NCBI GenBank assembly: GCA_001510135.1
Contig: LFER01000009.1
Coordinates: forward strand, 1-64,000
DNA: 64,000 nucleotides
Direction of reading: 5' to 3'
Source: Alphaproteobacteria bacterium casp-alpha6
GTDB lineage: Bacteria; Pseudomonadota; Alphaproteobacteria; Rhodobacterales; Rhodobacteraceae
Part shown: piece by piece, positions 39,527-48,434 of the stretch
Position numbering within the stretch: the first letter of the stretch is position 1
How the letters are laid out: every line of letters begins with the position of its first letter
Program-made: the position numbers and the translations under genes
Notes under the pieces: generated by a model
Told to the model about the DNA's origin: nothing
Database searches by the model: none
What the model saw: only the letters and a program-made list of their open reading frames with translations

Positions 39527-40015
39527 TTGAAACAGATCACGCTTTGTTTTTTCATCGACAGTCTTGTCTTGGCGGGATGTGGCGCATCTACAGGATTGCT
39601 GAAGGGGCGCGACAGAGGCAGTCAACCAAAACCAGATACCTTCTGTGAACAGAGCTTTATCAAACCCACCATTTATACAACAAAAGTGGAAAAGCAGCGA
39701 ATCAAAGATCCCACATTTGATTTCAACGGAACGCTTCTTTCCCCTGCCGCATATCAGACCTTGGCAGTCGACCAGATTACTGAGAAAAAACAAACCGTCT
39801 CTTTCCGCGCAATTTGTGAAAACGATCTTACTGCGGAGTTTATTCTTGGCCTGCAACAGGGACTTTCAGCGAGGGGATTTTTTGATGACCGGCTCACAGG
39901 GTCAATGGATACTGAAACCCGCAGAGCGATCAAAGCGTTTCAACTCGAACAGGGAATTTTAAGCGACTGGCCCTCTTGGGAAACAGCACGCATGCTGGGG
40001 CTAGAACCGCTTTAG
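39527..40015 (+). CDS. Lipoprotein with a peptidoglycan-binding domain
   Basis: A 162-residue protein starting at TTG 39527, eight bases after TAAGGGA. The N-terminus is a lipoprotein signal with lipobox L-A-G-C at about residues 15-18. The mature part has a Thr/Lys-rich spacer, and a C-terminal PG_binding_1-like fold spans about residues 105-160 (LTAEFILGLQQGLSARGFFDDRLTG and DTETRRAIKAFQLEQGIL). It should sit in the outer or inner membrane leaflet and touch the cell wall. It follows the DnaE2 remnant by 29 bases and could share its SOS transcript. The partner and role are unknown. Confidence 0.78.
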   Translation: MKQITLCFFIDSLVLAGCGASTGLLKGRDRGSQPKPDTFCEQSFIKPTIYTTKVEKQRIKDPTFDFNGTLLSPAAYQTLAVDQITEKKQTVSFRAICENDLTAEFILGLQQGLSARGFFDDRLTGSMDTETRRAIKAFQLEQGILSDWPSWETARMLGLEPL

Positions 40016-40065
40016 GTGTCTGAAACTGCATAAAAAAGCGGATTTAGCACGCCGCAAATCAGCGT

Positions 40066-40102
40066 AAAAGCGGTTACAAAGATCTTCACTTTGTAACCGC
40101 TT
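40066..40102 (-). terminator. Rho-independent terminator of degP
   Basis: AAGCGGTTACAAAG (40068-40081) pairs perfectly over 14 bases with CTTTGTAACCGCTT (40089-40102), loop of seven. Read on the minus strand the stem is followed by a short T run (40069-40066) and starts 12 bases after the degP stop. It could also stop plus-strand transcripts from the lipoprotein gene. Confidence 0.8.
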
Positions 40103-40113
40103 CATGTTGTGAC

Positions 40114-41517
40114 CTACTTAATTTCCACCACCACAAATCTGGGTTGACCGTCACGACGCACGAGCAGAAGAATGGTGCTGCGTCCAGCCTCTTTTGTCGC
40201 CTCAAGGCGCGCTTTGAATGCCTCAACAGTTTCAACCGTTTCTTGCCCCGCATCGGTGATGATATCACCTTCGCGAATGTCTTTGGCATAAGCATCAGAG
40301 CTTTCATCAACACCGACAACCAGCAGACCCTTTGCAGTTTCTGGGAGAGATTTTTCCTCTCTCAACGCATCGTCGATTTCCAACAGCATCAGTCCGACAA
40401 CTCCTTCTGGTGCGGGCGCCGGTTGTTCTTGGGGCAAAGAAGTTATGTTTTCAGGACGTTGCCCCAAAACAACATCAAGGGTTTTCCGTCTGCCATTGCG
40501 CAAAACAACGACTTTCACCGTTGACCCCACGGGCGCTTTGCCAACAAGGCGCACGAGCTCTCCGGCGTCCGCGACGTCTTTACCGTCAAAAAGGATAATA
40601 ACATCAGCAACTTCAATGCCTGCGGCATCTGCTGGACCACCCGAACTGATCTCGGAAATGATCGCCCCTGCTGCCTCATCCATTCCAAGCGTTTGTGCAA
40701 TCTCTTCCGTCACAGGACCGATGGTCACGCCAAGCCAACCACGGCGCACTTCGCCAAAATCTTTGAGCTGCGCAACAACGGGACCCACAACGTTCGAAGA
40801 CATCGAAAACCCAATCCCTATGGATCCGCCCGTCGGAGACAGAATTGCAGTATTCACTCCGATGACCTCCCCATCCATATTGAAAAGAGGACCGCCGGAG
40901 TTTCCACGGTTAATCGCGGCATCAGTCTGTATGTAGTCATCATAGCTTCCGGAAAGCGTACGGTTACGCGCTGAAATAATCCCCGCGGATACAGAAAACC
41001 CTTGTCCCAGCGGGTTACCGATGGCCATCACCCAGTCCCCGACACGGGCCAGATCACTGTCGCCAAATTTCACGAACGGCAAGGGTTCATCCGTTTCGAT
41101 TTTCAAGAGGGCTATGTCGATATTCTTATCAATTCCCACAACCTTGGCTGAATATTCGCTCAAATCCGGAAATTCGACAAGAATCTCATCGGCCCCCTCA
41201 ATGACATGGTTATTTGTCACAACATAACCATCTTCTGAAACAACAAAGCCAGATCCCAAAGCCGACGTATTTCGAGGACCGCGTCTGTTTGGATTGCGTT
41301 CATTGAAATCTCGAAACAGGTCTTCGAATGGGCTGCCCTCGGGAACAATGCCTCTGGGCGCCATGTTTTCAGCCACTTTTGTCGAGGTTGTGATATTTAC
41401 AACCGACGGGCTTGTTAGCTCTACCAGATCAGCAAAGCTTTCCGGTGCCGAGCGGGCTGTAGCACTTATCGACTGAAGCGCAAAAATAAGTGGAATTAGC
41501 AACGCCAAAAAGGGCAT
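40114..41517 (-). CDS. degP: DegP/HtrA periplasmic serine protease
   Basis: A Do-family protease of 467 residues from ATG 41517 (490 from ATG 41586). A signal peptide follows ATG 41517 directly (MPFLALLIPLIFALQSISA) with AAGGG upstream; the longer start has AGGAG at a wider spacing. The catalytic triad is intact: His in VTNNHVI, Asp in NIDIALLKI and Ser in RGNSGGPLFN. Two PDZ domains follow (about 270-360, GWLGVTIGPVTEE, and the final 90 residues). It degrades or refolds misfolded envelope proteins. It lies downstream of hflK-hflC-DUF2065 in the same direction, a common alphaproteobacterial order, with a 135-200 base gap that may hold its own promoter. Confidence 0.95.
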   Translation of the reverse strand: MPFLALLIPLIFALQSISATARSAPESFADLVELTSPSVVNITTSTKVAENMAPRGIVPEGSPFEDLFRDFNERNPNRRGPRNTSALGSGFVVSEDGYVVTNNHVIEGADEILVEFPDLSEYSAKVVGIDKNIDIALLKIETDEPLPFVKFGDSDLARVGDWVMAIGNPLGQGFSVSAGIISARNRTLSGSYDDYIQTDAAINRGNSGGPLFNMDGEVIGVNTAILSPTGGSIGIGFSMSSNVVGPVVAQLKDFGEVRRGWLGVTIGPVTEEIAQTLGMDEAAGAIISEISSGGPADAAGIEVADVIILFDGKDVADAGELVRLVGKAPVGSTVKVVVLRNGRRKTLDVVLGQRPENITSLPQEQPAPAPEGVVGLMLLEIDDALREEKSLPETAKGLLVVGVDESSDAYAKDIREGDIITDAGQETVETVEAFKARLEATKEAGRSTILLLVRRDGQPRFVVVEIK

Positions 41518-41721
41518 TTTGGGCACCCTTTTATAGGATATCTGCCCCTTAGGAGCTGGCGACGCGATTGCAGGTACATGAAACATTTAGAGGACACTCC
41601 TGTGAAAATGTGCGCAACTTTTGCGCTGTATTCATGAGTACGAAGTAGGTTCTCGACTATTTACTGGCAAGAGGGCAGACATATTTCTGACTTCTTTGTG
41701 ATTATTTTTGAAGCTTAGAAA

Positions 41722-41919
41722 TCAGGTCATGTATTTGCTTACAACAAGCAGAATGACGGCACCAAGCAACGCAGTCATCCCCCCGAACCGACGTCTTGCA
41801 CTCAGTGGAAGGTCTTCAAGCTGTTTCAGCATGCTTTCAACAAGAAAAGGGGCCAGTGCATAGACCAGCCCCTCAATCACGAGGACAAGACCGAGGCCCC
41901 AAAGCAGCGCCTCAATCAT
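41722..41919 (-). CDS. DUF2065 small membrane protein
   Basis: A 65-residue protein with two hydrophobic helices (ALLWGLGLVLVIEGLVYALAP and FGGMTALLGAVILLVV), joined by a short basic hinge (LSARRRFGG). This is the DUF2065 family, regularly found after hflC. Its start overlaps the hflC stop by four bases, so it is translationally coupled. A role with the HflKC band-7 complex is inferred from position only. Confidence 0.9.
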   Translation of the reverse strand: MIEALLWGLGLVLVIEGLVYALAPFLVESMLKQLEDLPLSARRRFGGMTALLGAVILLVVSKYMT

Positions 41920-42800
41920 TCTAATCCCACGTTGGATCTTAGATAGTTGAAGAATTCAGAGTCCGGAGACATCACCATTGTCGAATTCTGCCCCTTGAGT
42001 GAATTTCGATAGGCCGACAACGATCTGTAAAACTCAAAAAATTCTGGGTCAGATCCATAAGCTTGGGCAAAAATTGCATTTCGCTTGGCATCCGCAAGAC
42101 CACGGATAATTTCGGATTCTCGCTGCGCCTCTGAGACGATTTCAACCTGTGTTCTGTCTGCAGAAGCGCGCACCTTTTGAGCTTCTTCATTACCGCGGGC
42201 GATTTCATCTGCAGCCTCGCGTTCCCGTTCAGCCCGCATTCTTGCAAAGGTTGCATCGAGGTTTTGACGTGGAAGATCAGTGCGTTTCAGGCGCACATCG
42301 ATGACTTCAATGCCCATTTTAAGTGCCTCTGTGATCGCACCTTCCCGAATGCGCAGCATCAGGGCGGCACGGTCCGAAGACAGAATGTCGTTTGATGCAA
42401 CGGAACCAAGGATAGCCCGTGTTTGCGAACCTAAAATCCGGTCAAGACGATCGCCCGCCACACTAATTGAGGCATCCCCAGAAGCACCTGTGACTTCGCG
42501 GAACTTGTTAACATCGATAATTCGATACCGAGCAAACGCATCAACGACAAGTCGGCGATCATCTGAAGGTGTCACCTCAAACGGGTCAATGTCACGGCTC
42601 AGGATCCGGTCATCATACCTTACAACTGATTGAAGGAATGGTATTTTGAATGACAGCCCCGGCTCTTCCTTGGTCGCAACAACCCGACCAAACTGAAGCA
42701 CCAGAACCTTTTCGCGTTCGTCAACGATGTAAACGGATGAAAAAACCAGAGCGCTCAACAAAACAGCGGCACCGAAAAGCACATTAATTGAGCGCATCAT
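41916..42800 (-). CDS. hflC: HflC, band-7/SPFH membrane protein
   Basis: A 294-residue protein with one N-terminal membrane helix (INVLFGAAVLLSALVFSSVYIV) followed by the SPFH/band-7 domain (VDEREKVLVLQFGRVVATKEEPGLSFKIPF) and a long helical region rich in Arg/Glu/Ala (RMRAEREREAADEIARGNE). HflC and HflK form a ring that encloses FtsH and limits its proteolysis of membrane proteins. It overlaps hflK by four bases upstream and the DUF2065 gene by four downstream, a tight operon. Confidence 0.96.
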   Translation of the reverse strand: MMRSINVLFGAAVLLSALVFSSVYIVDEREKVLVLQFGRVVATKEEPGLSFKIPFLQSVVRYDDRILSRDIDPFEVTPSDDRRLVVDAFARYRIIDVNKFREVTGASGDASISVAGDRLDRILGSQTRAILGSVASNDILSSDRAALMLRIREGAITEALKMGIEVIDVRLKRTDLPRQNLDATFARMRAEREREAADEIARGNEEAQKVRASADRTQVEIVSEAQRESEIIRGLADAKRNAIFAQAYGSDPEFFEFYRSLSAYRNSLKGQNSTMVMSPDSEFFNYLRSNVGLE

Positions 42801-43927
42801 TTTGCCTCCTTCGTAAGCTGATTTAACGGCAAATAAGGTACGATACCTGCTCCGCCGATGCCGTCGTCAATGATCACTTTGTCAAGACCACCCAAGACTT
42901 CTTCCATCGTCTCGATATAAAGCCTCTTGCGTGTCACTTCAGGAGCTTTGGTGTACTCTTCCAAGACTGCAATAAAACGGCTTGCTTCACCGGTGGCTTC
43001 GTTCACCACACGTGCACGGTATCCCTCGGCCTCTTCCAACATCTGGGCTGATTCCCCGCGGGCCTGTGCAAGAACACGGTTCGCATAGGCATCGGATTCT
43101 TTAACCAAACGATCTCGTTGCTGTTCGGCGGCTTGAACCGCACGAAACGCATCAATCACCTCATCCGGTGGATCAGCCTTTTCAAAGTTCACGCGCACGA
43201 CGTTCACACCACTGTTATAACTGTCCAGAGTCACTTGAATTAATTCGCGCAAACGATCCGCAATGATACCACGATCGCGGTTCAAGACAGGCGCCAGATC
43301 GGACTGCGCGATGATCTCACGCATAGCGGATTCGGCCACGGCGCGAATGGTTTTACGCGGTTCGCGCAGATTGAATAGAAATCTGGCCGGGTCGGAAACG
43401 TTCCAAACCACCTGAAAATCGATATCTACGATATTTTCGTCACCGGTGAGCATTAATCCCTCATCGCCCATCGTACGACCGACCCCGATATCTTCGGTTT
43501 GTTCGCGATCTACAGGAATAATTTCGTAGGTAACAAAAGGCCAAGGCGCAAAATTCAATCCTTCTTCGCCCGTTTCAGAGTATTTTCCTAAAAACAATTC
43601 GACCGATTTTTCGTAGTTCTGCACCTGATAGAAGCTGGAAAAAGCCCAGTATAGCGCCGCAATGACAGCAACACCCAAAAACGCTCCACGACCAAAACGT
43701 GGTCCCTCTCCGGGCTCTCTGCCACCGCCTTGACCAGAACCGCCGCGACCGCCCATCAACACCTGAAGCTGTTCACGGCCTTTCTTCAGCATATCATCTA
43801 ATTCGGGGGGCACCTGCCCGCCACCGGACCCTCCCGGTCGTCTTGATCCGTTGTTGGAAGACCCGCGATCATTATCATCGTTGCTTCCTCCACCGCCGCC
43901 CCATGGACCGCCATTGTTCCCTGTCAT
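42797..43927 (-). CDS. hflK: HflK, band-7/SPFH membrane protein
   Basis: A 376-residue partner of HflC. The cytoplasmic N-terminus is very rich in Gly, Asn, Ser and Arg (MTGNNGGPWGGGGGSN...), typical of HflK. One membrane helix follows (GAFLGVAVIAALYWAFSSF, about residue 75-95), and then the SPFH domain (YEKSVELFLGKYSETGEEGLNF). The helical arm includes PPDEVIDAFRAVQAAEQQRDRL. It is the first gene of the hflK-hflC-DUF2065(-degP) run. The 105 bases before it show no clear operator. Confidence 0.96.
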   Translation of the reverse strand: MTGNNGGPWGGGGGSNDDNDRGSSNNGSRRPGGSGGGQVPPELDDMLKKGREQLQVLMGGRGGSGQGGGREPGEGPRFGRGAFLGVAVIAALYWAFSSFYQVQNYEKSVELFLGKYSETGEEGLNFAPWPFVTYEIIPVDREQTEDIGVGRTMGDEGLMLTGDENIVDIDFQVVWNVSDPARFLFNLREPRKTIRAVAESAMREIIAQSDLAPVLNRDRGIIADRLRELIQVTLDSYNSGVNVVRVNFEKADPPDEVIDAFRAVQAAEQQRDRLVKESDAYANRVLAQARGESAQMLEEAEGYRARVVNEATGEASRFIAVLEEYTKAPEVTRKRLYIETMEEVLGGLDKVIIDDGIGGAGIVPYLPLNQLTKEAK

Positions 43928-44032
43928 TTACTCGTATTCCCCTTATCGGCCACGACAACGCGCTGGCCATTGAAATTTTCAGTCATTCAGAAACCCTTTG
44001 ATATCTTTGAATTGGGTATGGTTCAACATAAG

Positions 44033-45391
44033 TCAAGTCCTACGCGTCGGTGTGCGCATCGTAACCAGTTCTTCTGATATGGTCGGATGCACTGCCATTG
44101 TGCGGTCCAAGTCTTCCTTTGTGGCGCCCATTTTAATGGCAACCCCCAGCAGCTGTATCATTTCGCCTGCCTGAGGGGCGATGATATGTGCGCCCAGAAT
44201 TTTACAGGTTTTTGCCGATACAATCAGCTTAAGGAGCGAAGCATCATCCTTTCCCGCAAAATAATGGCGCATCACGCGGAATTTTTCGCTGTAGACTTCG
44301 ATTGGTTCCTGCGCCGCGGCCTCTTCTTCCGTAAGACCCACCGTCCCCATTTCCGGCTGAGTGAATACCGCCGTGGGGATCAATTCGTGGTCGACCGGAG
44401 TCGGTTGACCACGAAACACTGTGTCAATGAAACACATCGCTTCTCGGATCGCGACGGGCGTCAAATTGACCCTGTCCGTCACATCGCCCAGCGCATAAAT
44501 CGAAGGCACGCTGGACTGTGAATAGGCATCAACCATTATTTCGCCTTTGGCACCAAGCGCGACTGCGACGTCCTCTGAAATCAGACCTGCTGTGTTTGGA
44601 GCGCGCCCTGTAGCAAACATGACGGCCTCAACCTCCACCTGGTCACCATTGGTGTTGGTGATGCGCAAACCGTCAGTCGTTTTTTCGATCTTGGAGACAT
44701 TCGTGCCTGACTGCAGATCAACACCGCGCTTGCGCATTTCATCAGCGACGATACCACGCGCCTCATTATCAAAACCGCGTAGAATTTGATCAGCGCGGAA
44801 ATATTGCGTGGTTTTCACCCCAAGTCCATTCATGATCCCAGCAAATTCGCAAGCAATATAACCCCCACCAACAATCAAAATCGATTTGGGAAGCGATTTG
44901 AAATGAAACATGTCGTTTGAGGTCAGCGCATGCTCGATGCCCTTAATTTGAGGCAAGACCGGCGATCCACCGACCGCGATCAATATGGTTTGTGCTGTCT
45001 TTTGCTGACCATCGGCCAACTCAATTTTGTGGGGACCAACCACTTTTGCGCGCTGATGAAAGGTTGTGACGCCGGAGCGCTCTAAAAGCCCGCGATAAAC
45101 ATTTTCAAGCCGATCGAGTTCAACGTCCAATTTCCCGTGGAACATATCCCAGTCAAACTGCGCCTCTTGAATGTCCCAACCATATCCGCGCGCTTCGGGT
45201 ATCGCATGGGACACTTCGCTTGCAAAGACCATCAATTTTTTTGGCACACATCCGCGAATAACACAGGTACCGCCGTATCTATCTTCTTCAGCAAGCGCCA
45301 CGCGCGCATCTGTTTGCGAAGCGGTCATGCGCGCGGCGCGCACACCACCCGAACCACCACCAATCACGAATAGGTCATAATCAAATTGCAT
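44033..45391 (-). CDS. gor: Glutathione-disulfide reductase
   Basis: A 452-residue class I flavoprotein disulfide reductase that keeps glutathione reduced. FAD binding is at DLFVIGGGSGGVRAARM. The redox-active disulfide is GGTCVIRGCVPKKLM, with CVIRGC where many enzymes have CVNVGC. The NAD(P) Rossmann motif is ILIVGGGYIACEFAGIM, and the catalytic His/Glu near the C-terminus is AVHPTISEELVTM. The frame begins two bases after the rpiA stop, so the two form an operon. That pairing fits, because RpiA belongs to the pentose phosphate pathway, a source of NADPH for the reductase. Confidence 0.95.
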   Translation of the reverse strand: MQFDYDLFVIGGGSGGVRAARMTASQTDARVALAEEDRYGGTCVIRGCVPKKLMVFASEVSHAIPEARGYGWDIQEAQFDWDMFHGKLDVELDRLENVYRGLLERSGVTTFHQRAKVVGPHKIELADGQQKTAQTILIAVGGSPVLPQIKGIEHALTSNDMFHFKSLPKSILIVGGGYIACEFAGIMNGLGVKTTQYFRADQILRGFDNEARGIVADEMRKRGVDLQSGTNVSKIEKTTDGLRITNTNGDQVEVEAVMFATGRAPNTAGLISEDVAVALGAKGEIMVDAYSQSSVPSIYALGDVTDRVNLTPVAIREAMCFIDTVFRGQPTPVDHELIPTAVFTQPEMGTVGLTEEEAAAQEPIEVYSEKFRVMRHYFAGKDDASLLKLIVSAKTCKILGAHIIAPQAGEMIQLLGVAIKMGATKEDLDRTMAVHPTISEELVTMRTPTRRT

Positions 45392-45393
45392 TT

Positions 45394-46176
45394 TCAGTCC
45401 CCGATATCGGAAAACAGGTTTTCGACATTATCAGCGCGAGAAGACGTCAAAGCCCCTTCCACAAGGCTGCGGGTCTCAGAGCTGCCGTCTTCATAACCAA
45501 TAATTACGGTTTCACACATATTGAGGAATAACCCATTTTCAACCACCCCCGGAATATCATTCAGGGTCTGGGACAAAACTGCAGGATCCAAGACTGTATC
45601 TAAATGCAGGTCAAAAATATGATTGCCTTCATCTGTCACAAATGCTTTGCCGTTCCTCTCACGAAGAACGGGCTTTGCTGTTTGATAACCGAGGTCCAGC
45701 AAAGCCCGCTCTATGAGGGTACTTGAGGAGTCCATTCCAAACGGAATTACTTCTACAGGCAAGGGGAATTTTCCCAAAGTTGCGACATCTTTCGTAATAT
45801 CTGCGATCACGATCATTTGATCACTGGCACGGGCGACGATTTTTTCCCGAAGCAAGGCCCCACCGCCCCCCTTGATCAAATTGAAATTTCCATCAAATTC
45901 GTCCGCACCATCAATGGTGATATCAAGCCAGCCCAACTCATCCAAGCTTTGAATTTTAATGCCAAGTTCCGTGGCCAGCGTCGCGGTTTGGACTGAAGTC
46001 GCCGCTGCTTGGATACGAAGACCGTCGTTTTGCACCATTTCCGCGAGGTGTTTGACCAGCCAAGCCGCCGTGCTTCCCGTCCCCAAACCAACCTTCATAC
46101 CGTCTTTTACAAAAACGGTGGCGGCTTTGGCTGCGCTAAATTTTCCTTGCTCCGCCCCAGAAAGTGTTTGAGACAT
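45394..46176 (-). CDS. rpiA: Ribose-5-phosphate isomerase A
   Basis: A 260-residue isomerase interconverting ribose-5-phosphate and ribulose-5-phosphate. Motifs are VGLGTGSTAAWLVKHLAE, DITIDGADEFD (catalytic Asp residues), LIKGGGGALLREKIVA (Lys/Glu) and the VVENGLFLNMC region. ATG 46176 follows AGGAG by six bases. Immediately upstream of the ribosome binding site is a nine-base inverted repeat (46191-46214), which may regulate it. It is the first gene of the rpiA-gor operon. Confidence 0.96.
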   Translation of the reverse strand: MSQTLSGAEQGKFSAAKAATVFVKDGMKVGLGTGSTAAWLVKHLAEMVQNDGLRIQAAATSVQTATLATELGIKIQSLDELGWLDITIDGADEFDGNFNLIKGGGGALLREKIVARASDQMIVIADITKDVATLGKFPLPVEVIPFGMDSSSTLIERALLDLGYQTAKPVLRERNGKAFVTDEGNHIFDLHLDTVLDPAVLSQTLNDIPGVVENGLFLNMCETVIIGYEDGSSETRSLVEGALTSSRADNVENLFSDIGD

Positions 46177-46190
46177 TTCGTGCTCCTCTT

Positions 46191-46214
46191 GTTTGTGCCC
46201 TTATAGGCACAAAC
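46191..46214 (-). promoter_or_regulatory. Perfect inverted repeat before rpiA, candidate operator or leader hairpin
   Basis: GTTTGTGCC (46191-46199) and GGCACAAAC (46206-46214) are perfect inverted repeats with a six-base centre. On the minus strand the centre reads TATAAG, a good -10 hexamer, and AAGAGGAG follows directly. It could be a repressor site over the promoter, or a hairpin next to the ribosome binding site. Confidence 0.5.
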
Positions 46215-46359
46215 ATCAAGATGTGCGAGAGCGACAGGGAGAAATTTTCACCACCTGACGCGATATTTTGATCCTTTGATTTTCCTTGGATGACTGTATT
46301 CTTAAATGACCTGTCGTTTTTCTAAATCCTTTCATAAATCAAACCTGTATAAGCCACAC

Positions 46360-47061
46360 ATGACCTATATTCTTCACTATGCACCAGATAACGCGTCTCT
46401 TATTGTGCGCCTCGCTCTTTTGGAGCTCGGCTTGCCTTTTAAGACACGTCTGGTCGAACGAAGAACGCATGCCCAACGCAGTCCAGAATATTTGAAATTA
46501 AATCCGAATGGACGTATTCCAGTACTGGAAACGCCACAGGCTACAATCTTTGAAACGGGAGCGATCCTGCTTTGGCTCGCTGATACGCATAATGCTTTGG
46601 CTCCTGGGATCAACACCCCCCAAAGAGGCACGTTTTTGAAATGGCTGTTTTGGCTGTCGAACACACTTCACCCCACTTTGCGGATGCTTTTTTATCCTGA
46701 AACCTACCTTGACCATGGCACAGCAGAGATGGTGAATAACCTTCGTGCGGCTCAAAAAAAGTCTCTTTTGAATTTGATCACGCTGCTCGAGACTACCGTG
46801 AGCCGACAGGATAAATGGATATTGAATTCCTCTCCAAACATTTTCCAGATCTACCTCGCGGTCTGTTTGCGCTGGATGGCACTTTACCCGACGGGGCATA
46901 CTGGCTGGTTTGATTTGAAGACTTGGCCGGATCTGTTGACGCTCTGCCGCAATATAGAAACGCGCCAAAGTGCACTAAGTGCATCGCAATCTGAAGGTCT
47001 TGGAGCCACCATTTTTTCACACCCAACCTTGCCCAATCCGCCTGAAGGAAGCCCACTCTGA
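46360..47061 (+). CDS. Glutathione S-transferase family protein
   Basis: A 233-residue protein with a thioredoxin-like N-terminal domain (YILHYAPDNASLIVRLALLELGLPF). It has the cis-Pro block GRIPVLETPQATIFETGAILLWLAD, including the Glu-Thr/Ser glutathione contact, and an all-helical C-terminal domain. The first part resembles beta/theta-like bacterial GSTs. ATG 46360 is the start by homology, and an 18-residue upstream extension is unlikely. Its stop overlaps the sdaA start (TGATG), so the genes are coupled. The substrate is unknown. Confidence 0.85.
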   Translation: MTYILHYAPDNASLIVRLALLELGLPFKTRLVERRTHAQRSPEYLKLNPNGRIPVLETPQATIFETGAILLWLADTHNALAPGINTPQRGTFLKWLFWLSNTLHPTLRMLFYPETYLDHGTAEMVNNLRAAQKKSLLNLITLLETTVSRQDKWILNSSPNIFQIYLAVCLRWMALYPTGHTGWFDLKTWPDLLTLCRNIETRQSALSASQSEGLGATIFSHPTLPNPPEGSPL

Positions 47062-48434
47062 TGTTTTTATCTGTCTTTGATATCTTCAAGATCGGCATTG
47101 GTCCCTCCTCATCTCATACGATGGGTCCGATGGTGGCCGCCGCGCGCTTTCTTGATCTGATGCGTGCGTCTCCCTTTACATTTGCAGGCGTGAAGGCGCG
47201 CTTGCATGGATCACTGGCCTTTACAGGTGTGGGCCATGGAACCGACCGCGCGACCATCCTTGGACTGGCAGGATTTGATCCAGAAACCTACGACCACGAA
47301 CGCGCCGAAGCAGCCCTTGATGAGATCAGAGCAAGCCATACCATCACAGTAACGGGTCTACCGGTGCTGAAATTTGATCTAAAAAATGATATGCAGTTCG
47401 ATTTTGGCCCGAATTTACCTTTGCATGCCAATGGGATGGTTTTGATGGCTACAGACAGCCAAGATGATGTCGTTCTGCAGGAAACATATTATTCGGTGGG
47501 CGGAGGATTTGTTCTAAGCGAAGCCGAAATGGATGCACCCCCCGCGGACACAAGTGTACATGGTGTCCCCTATCCCTTTAAAACGGCCCAAGAAATGCTT
47601 CAGATGGCCGAAACATCGGGCAAATCAATCGCACAGATGAAACGTGAAAACGAACTGAGCCAAATCGAACACGACACGCTTGGTTCCGGTCTATCACGCA
47701 TTTGGCAAGTAATGTCTGACTGCATAGATCGCGGATTGGCGCGCGATGGTATCTTGCCGGGTGGTTTGAATGTGAGGCGGCGCGCCAAGGGCATTCACGA
47801 CGCACTCATTGCAGAACGCGGGATGAACCTTGCCCCACCCCACACAATCAACGATTGGATGAGCGTTTATGCAATGGCCGTAAACGAAGAAAACGCCGCC
47901 GGCGGTCAAGTCGTCACCGCCCCTACGAATGGTGCCGCAGGTGTTTTGCCTGCGGTACTTCGCTATTACCTTGACCATGTGCCCGGCGCGACAAGCCAAA
48001 GAATCGAGGATTTTCTTTTGACTGCGGCAGCCATTGGCGGATTGGTGAAATCCAACGCCTCAATCAGTGGCGCGGAGGCAGGATGCCAAGCCGAAGTCGG
48101 AAGCGCCAGCGCCATGGCCGCAGCCGGGCTTTGCGCAGCCCTCGGAGGCAGTGCCGCACAGATCGAAAATGCAGCCGAAATTGCTTTGGAACATCATCTT
48201 GGCATGACCTGCGATCCGGTCAAAGGGTTGGTTCAGGTGCCGTGTATCGAACGAAATGGATTAGGCGCTGTGAAAGCAGTGTCCGCAGCAAGCCTCGCGC
48301 TTCGCGGGGATGGAGAACATCTGGTTCCCTTGGATGCCTGCATTGAGACCCTGCGCCAGACCGGTCAGGATATGAGCCACAAGTACAAAGAAACGTCTCT
48401 GGGTGGTTTGGCTGTGAATGTCCCCAATTGCTAA
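47061..48434 (+). CDS. sdaA: L-serine ammonia-lyase
   Basis: A 457-residue single-chain iron-sulfur L-serine dehydratase converting serine to pyruvate and ammonia. The N-terminal beta domain begins FLSVFDIFKIGIGPSSSHTMGPMVAAARF. The alpha domain carries GAAGVLPAVL and the [4Fe-4S] ligand cysteines in AEAGCQAEVGSASAMAAAGL and GMTCDPVKGLVQVPCIERN. The C-terminal RQTGQDMSHKYKETSLGGLAV matches the family end. It is translationally coupled to the GST gene, and its stop overlaps the convergent thiN gene by four bases. Confidence 0.96.
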   Translation: MFLSVFDIFKIGIGPSSSHTMGPMVAAARFLDLMRASPFTFAGVKARLHGSLAFTGVGHGTDRATILGLAGFDPETYDHERAEAALDEIRASHTITVTGLPVLKFDLKNDMQFDFGPNLPLHANGMVLMATDSQDDVVLQETYYSVGGGFVLSEAEMDAPPADTSVHGVPYPFKTAQEMLQMAETSGKSIAQMKRENELSQIEHDTLGSGLSRIWQVMSDCIDRGLARDGILPGGLNVRRRAKGIHDALIAERGMNLAPPHTINDWMSVYAMAVNEENAAGGQVVTAPTNGAAGVLPAVLRYYLDHVPGATSQRIEDFLLTAAAIGGLVKSNASISGAEAGCQAEVGSASAMAAAGLCAALGGSAAQIENAAEIALEHHLGMTCDPVKGLVQVPCIERNGLGAVKAVSAASLALRGDGEHLVPLDACIETLRQTGQDMSHKYKETSLGGLAVNVPNC

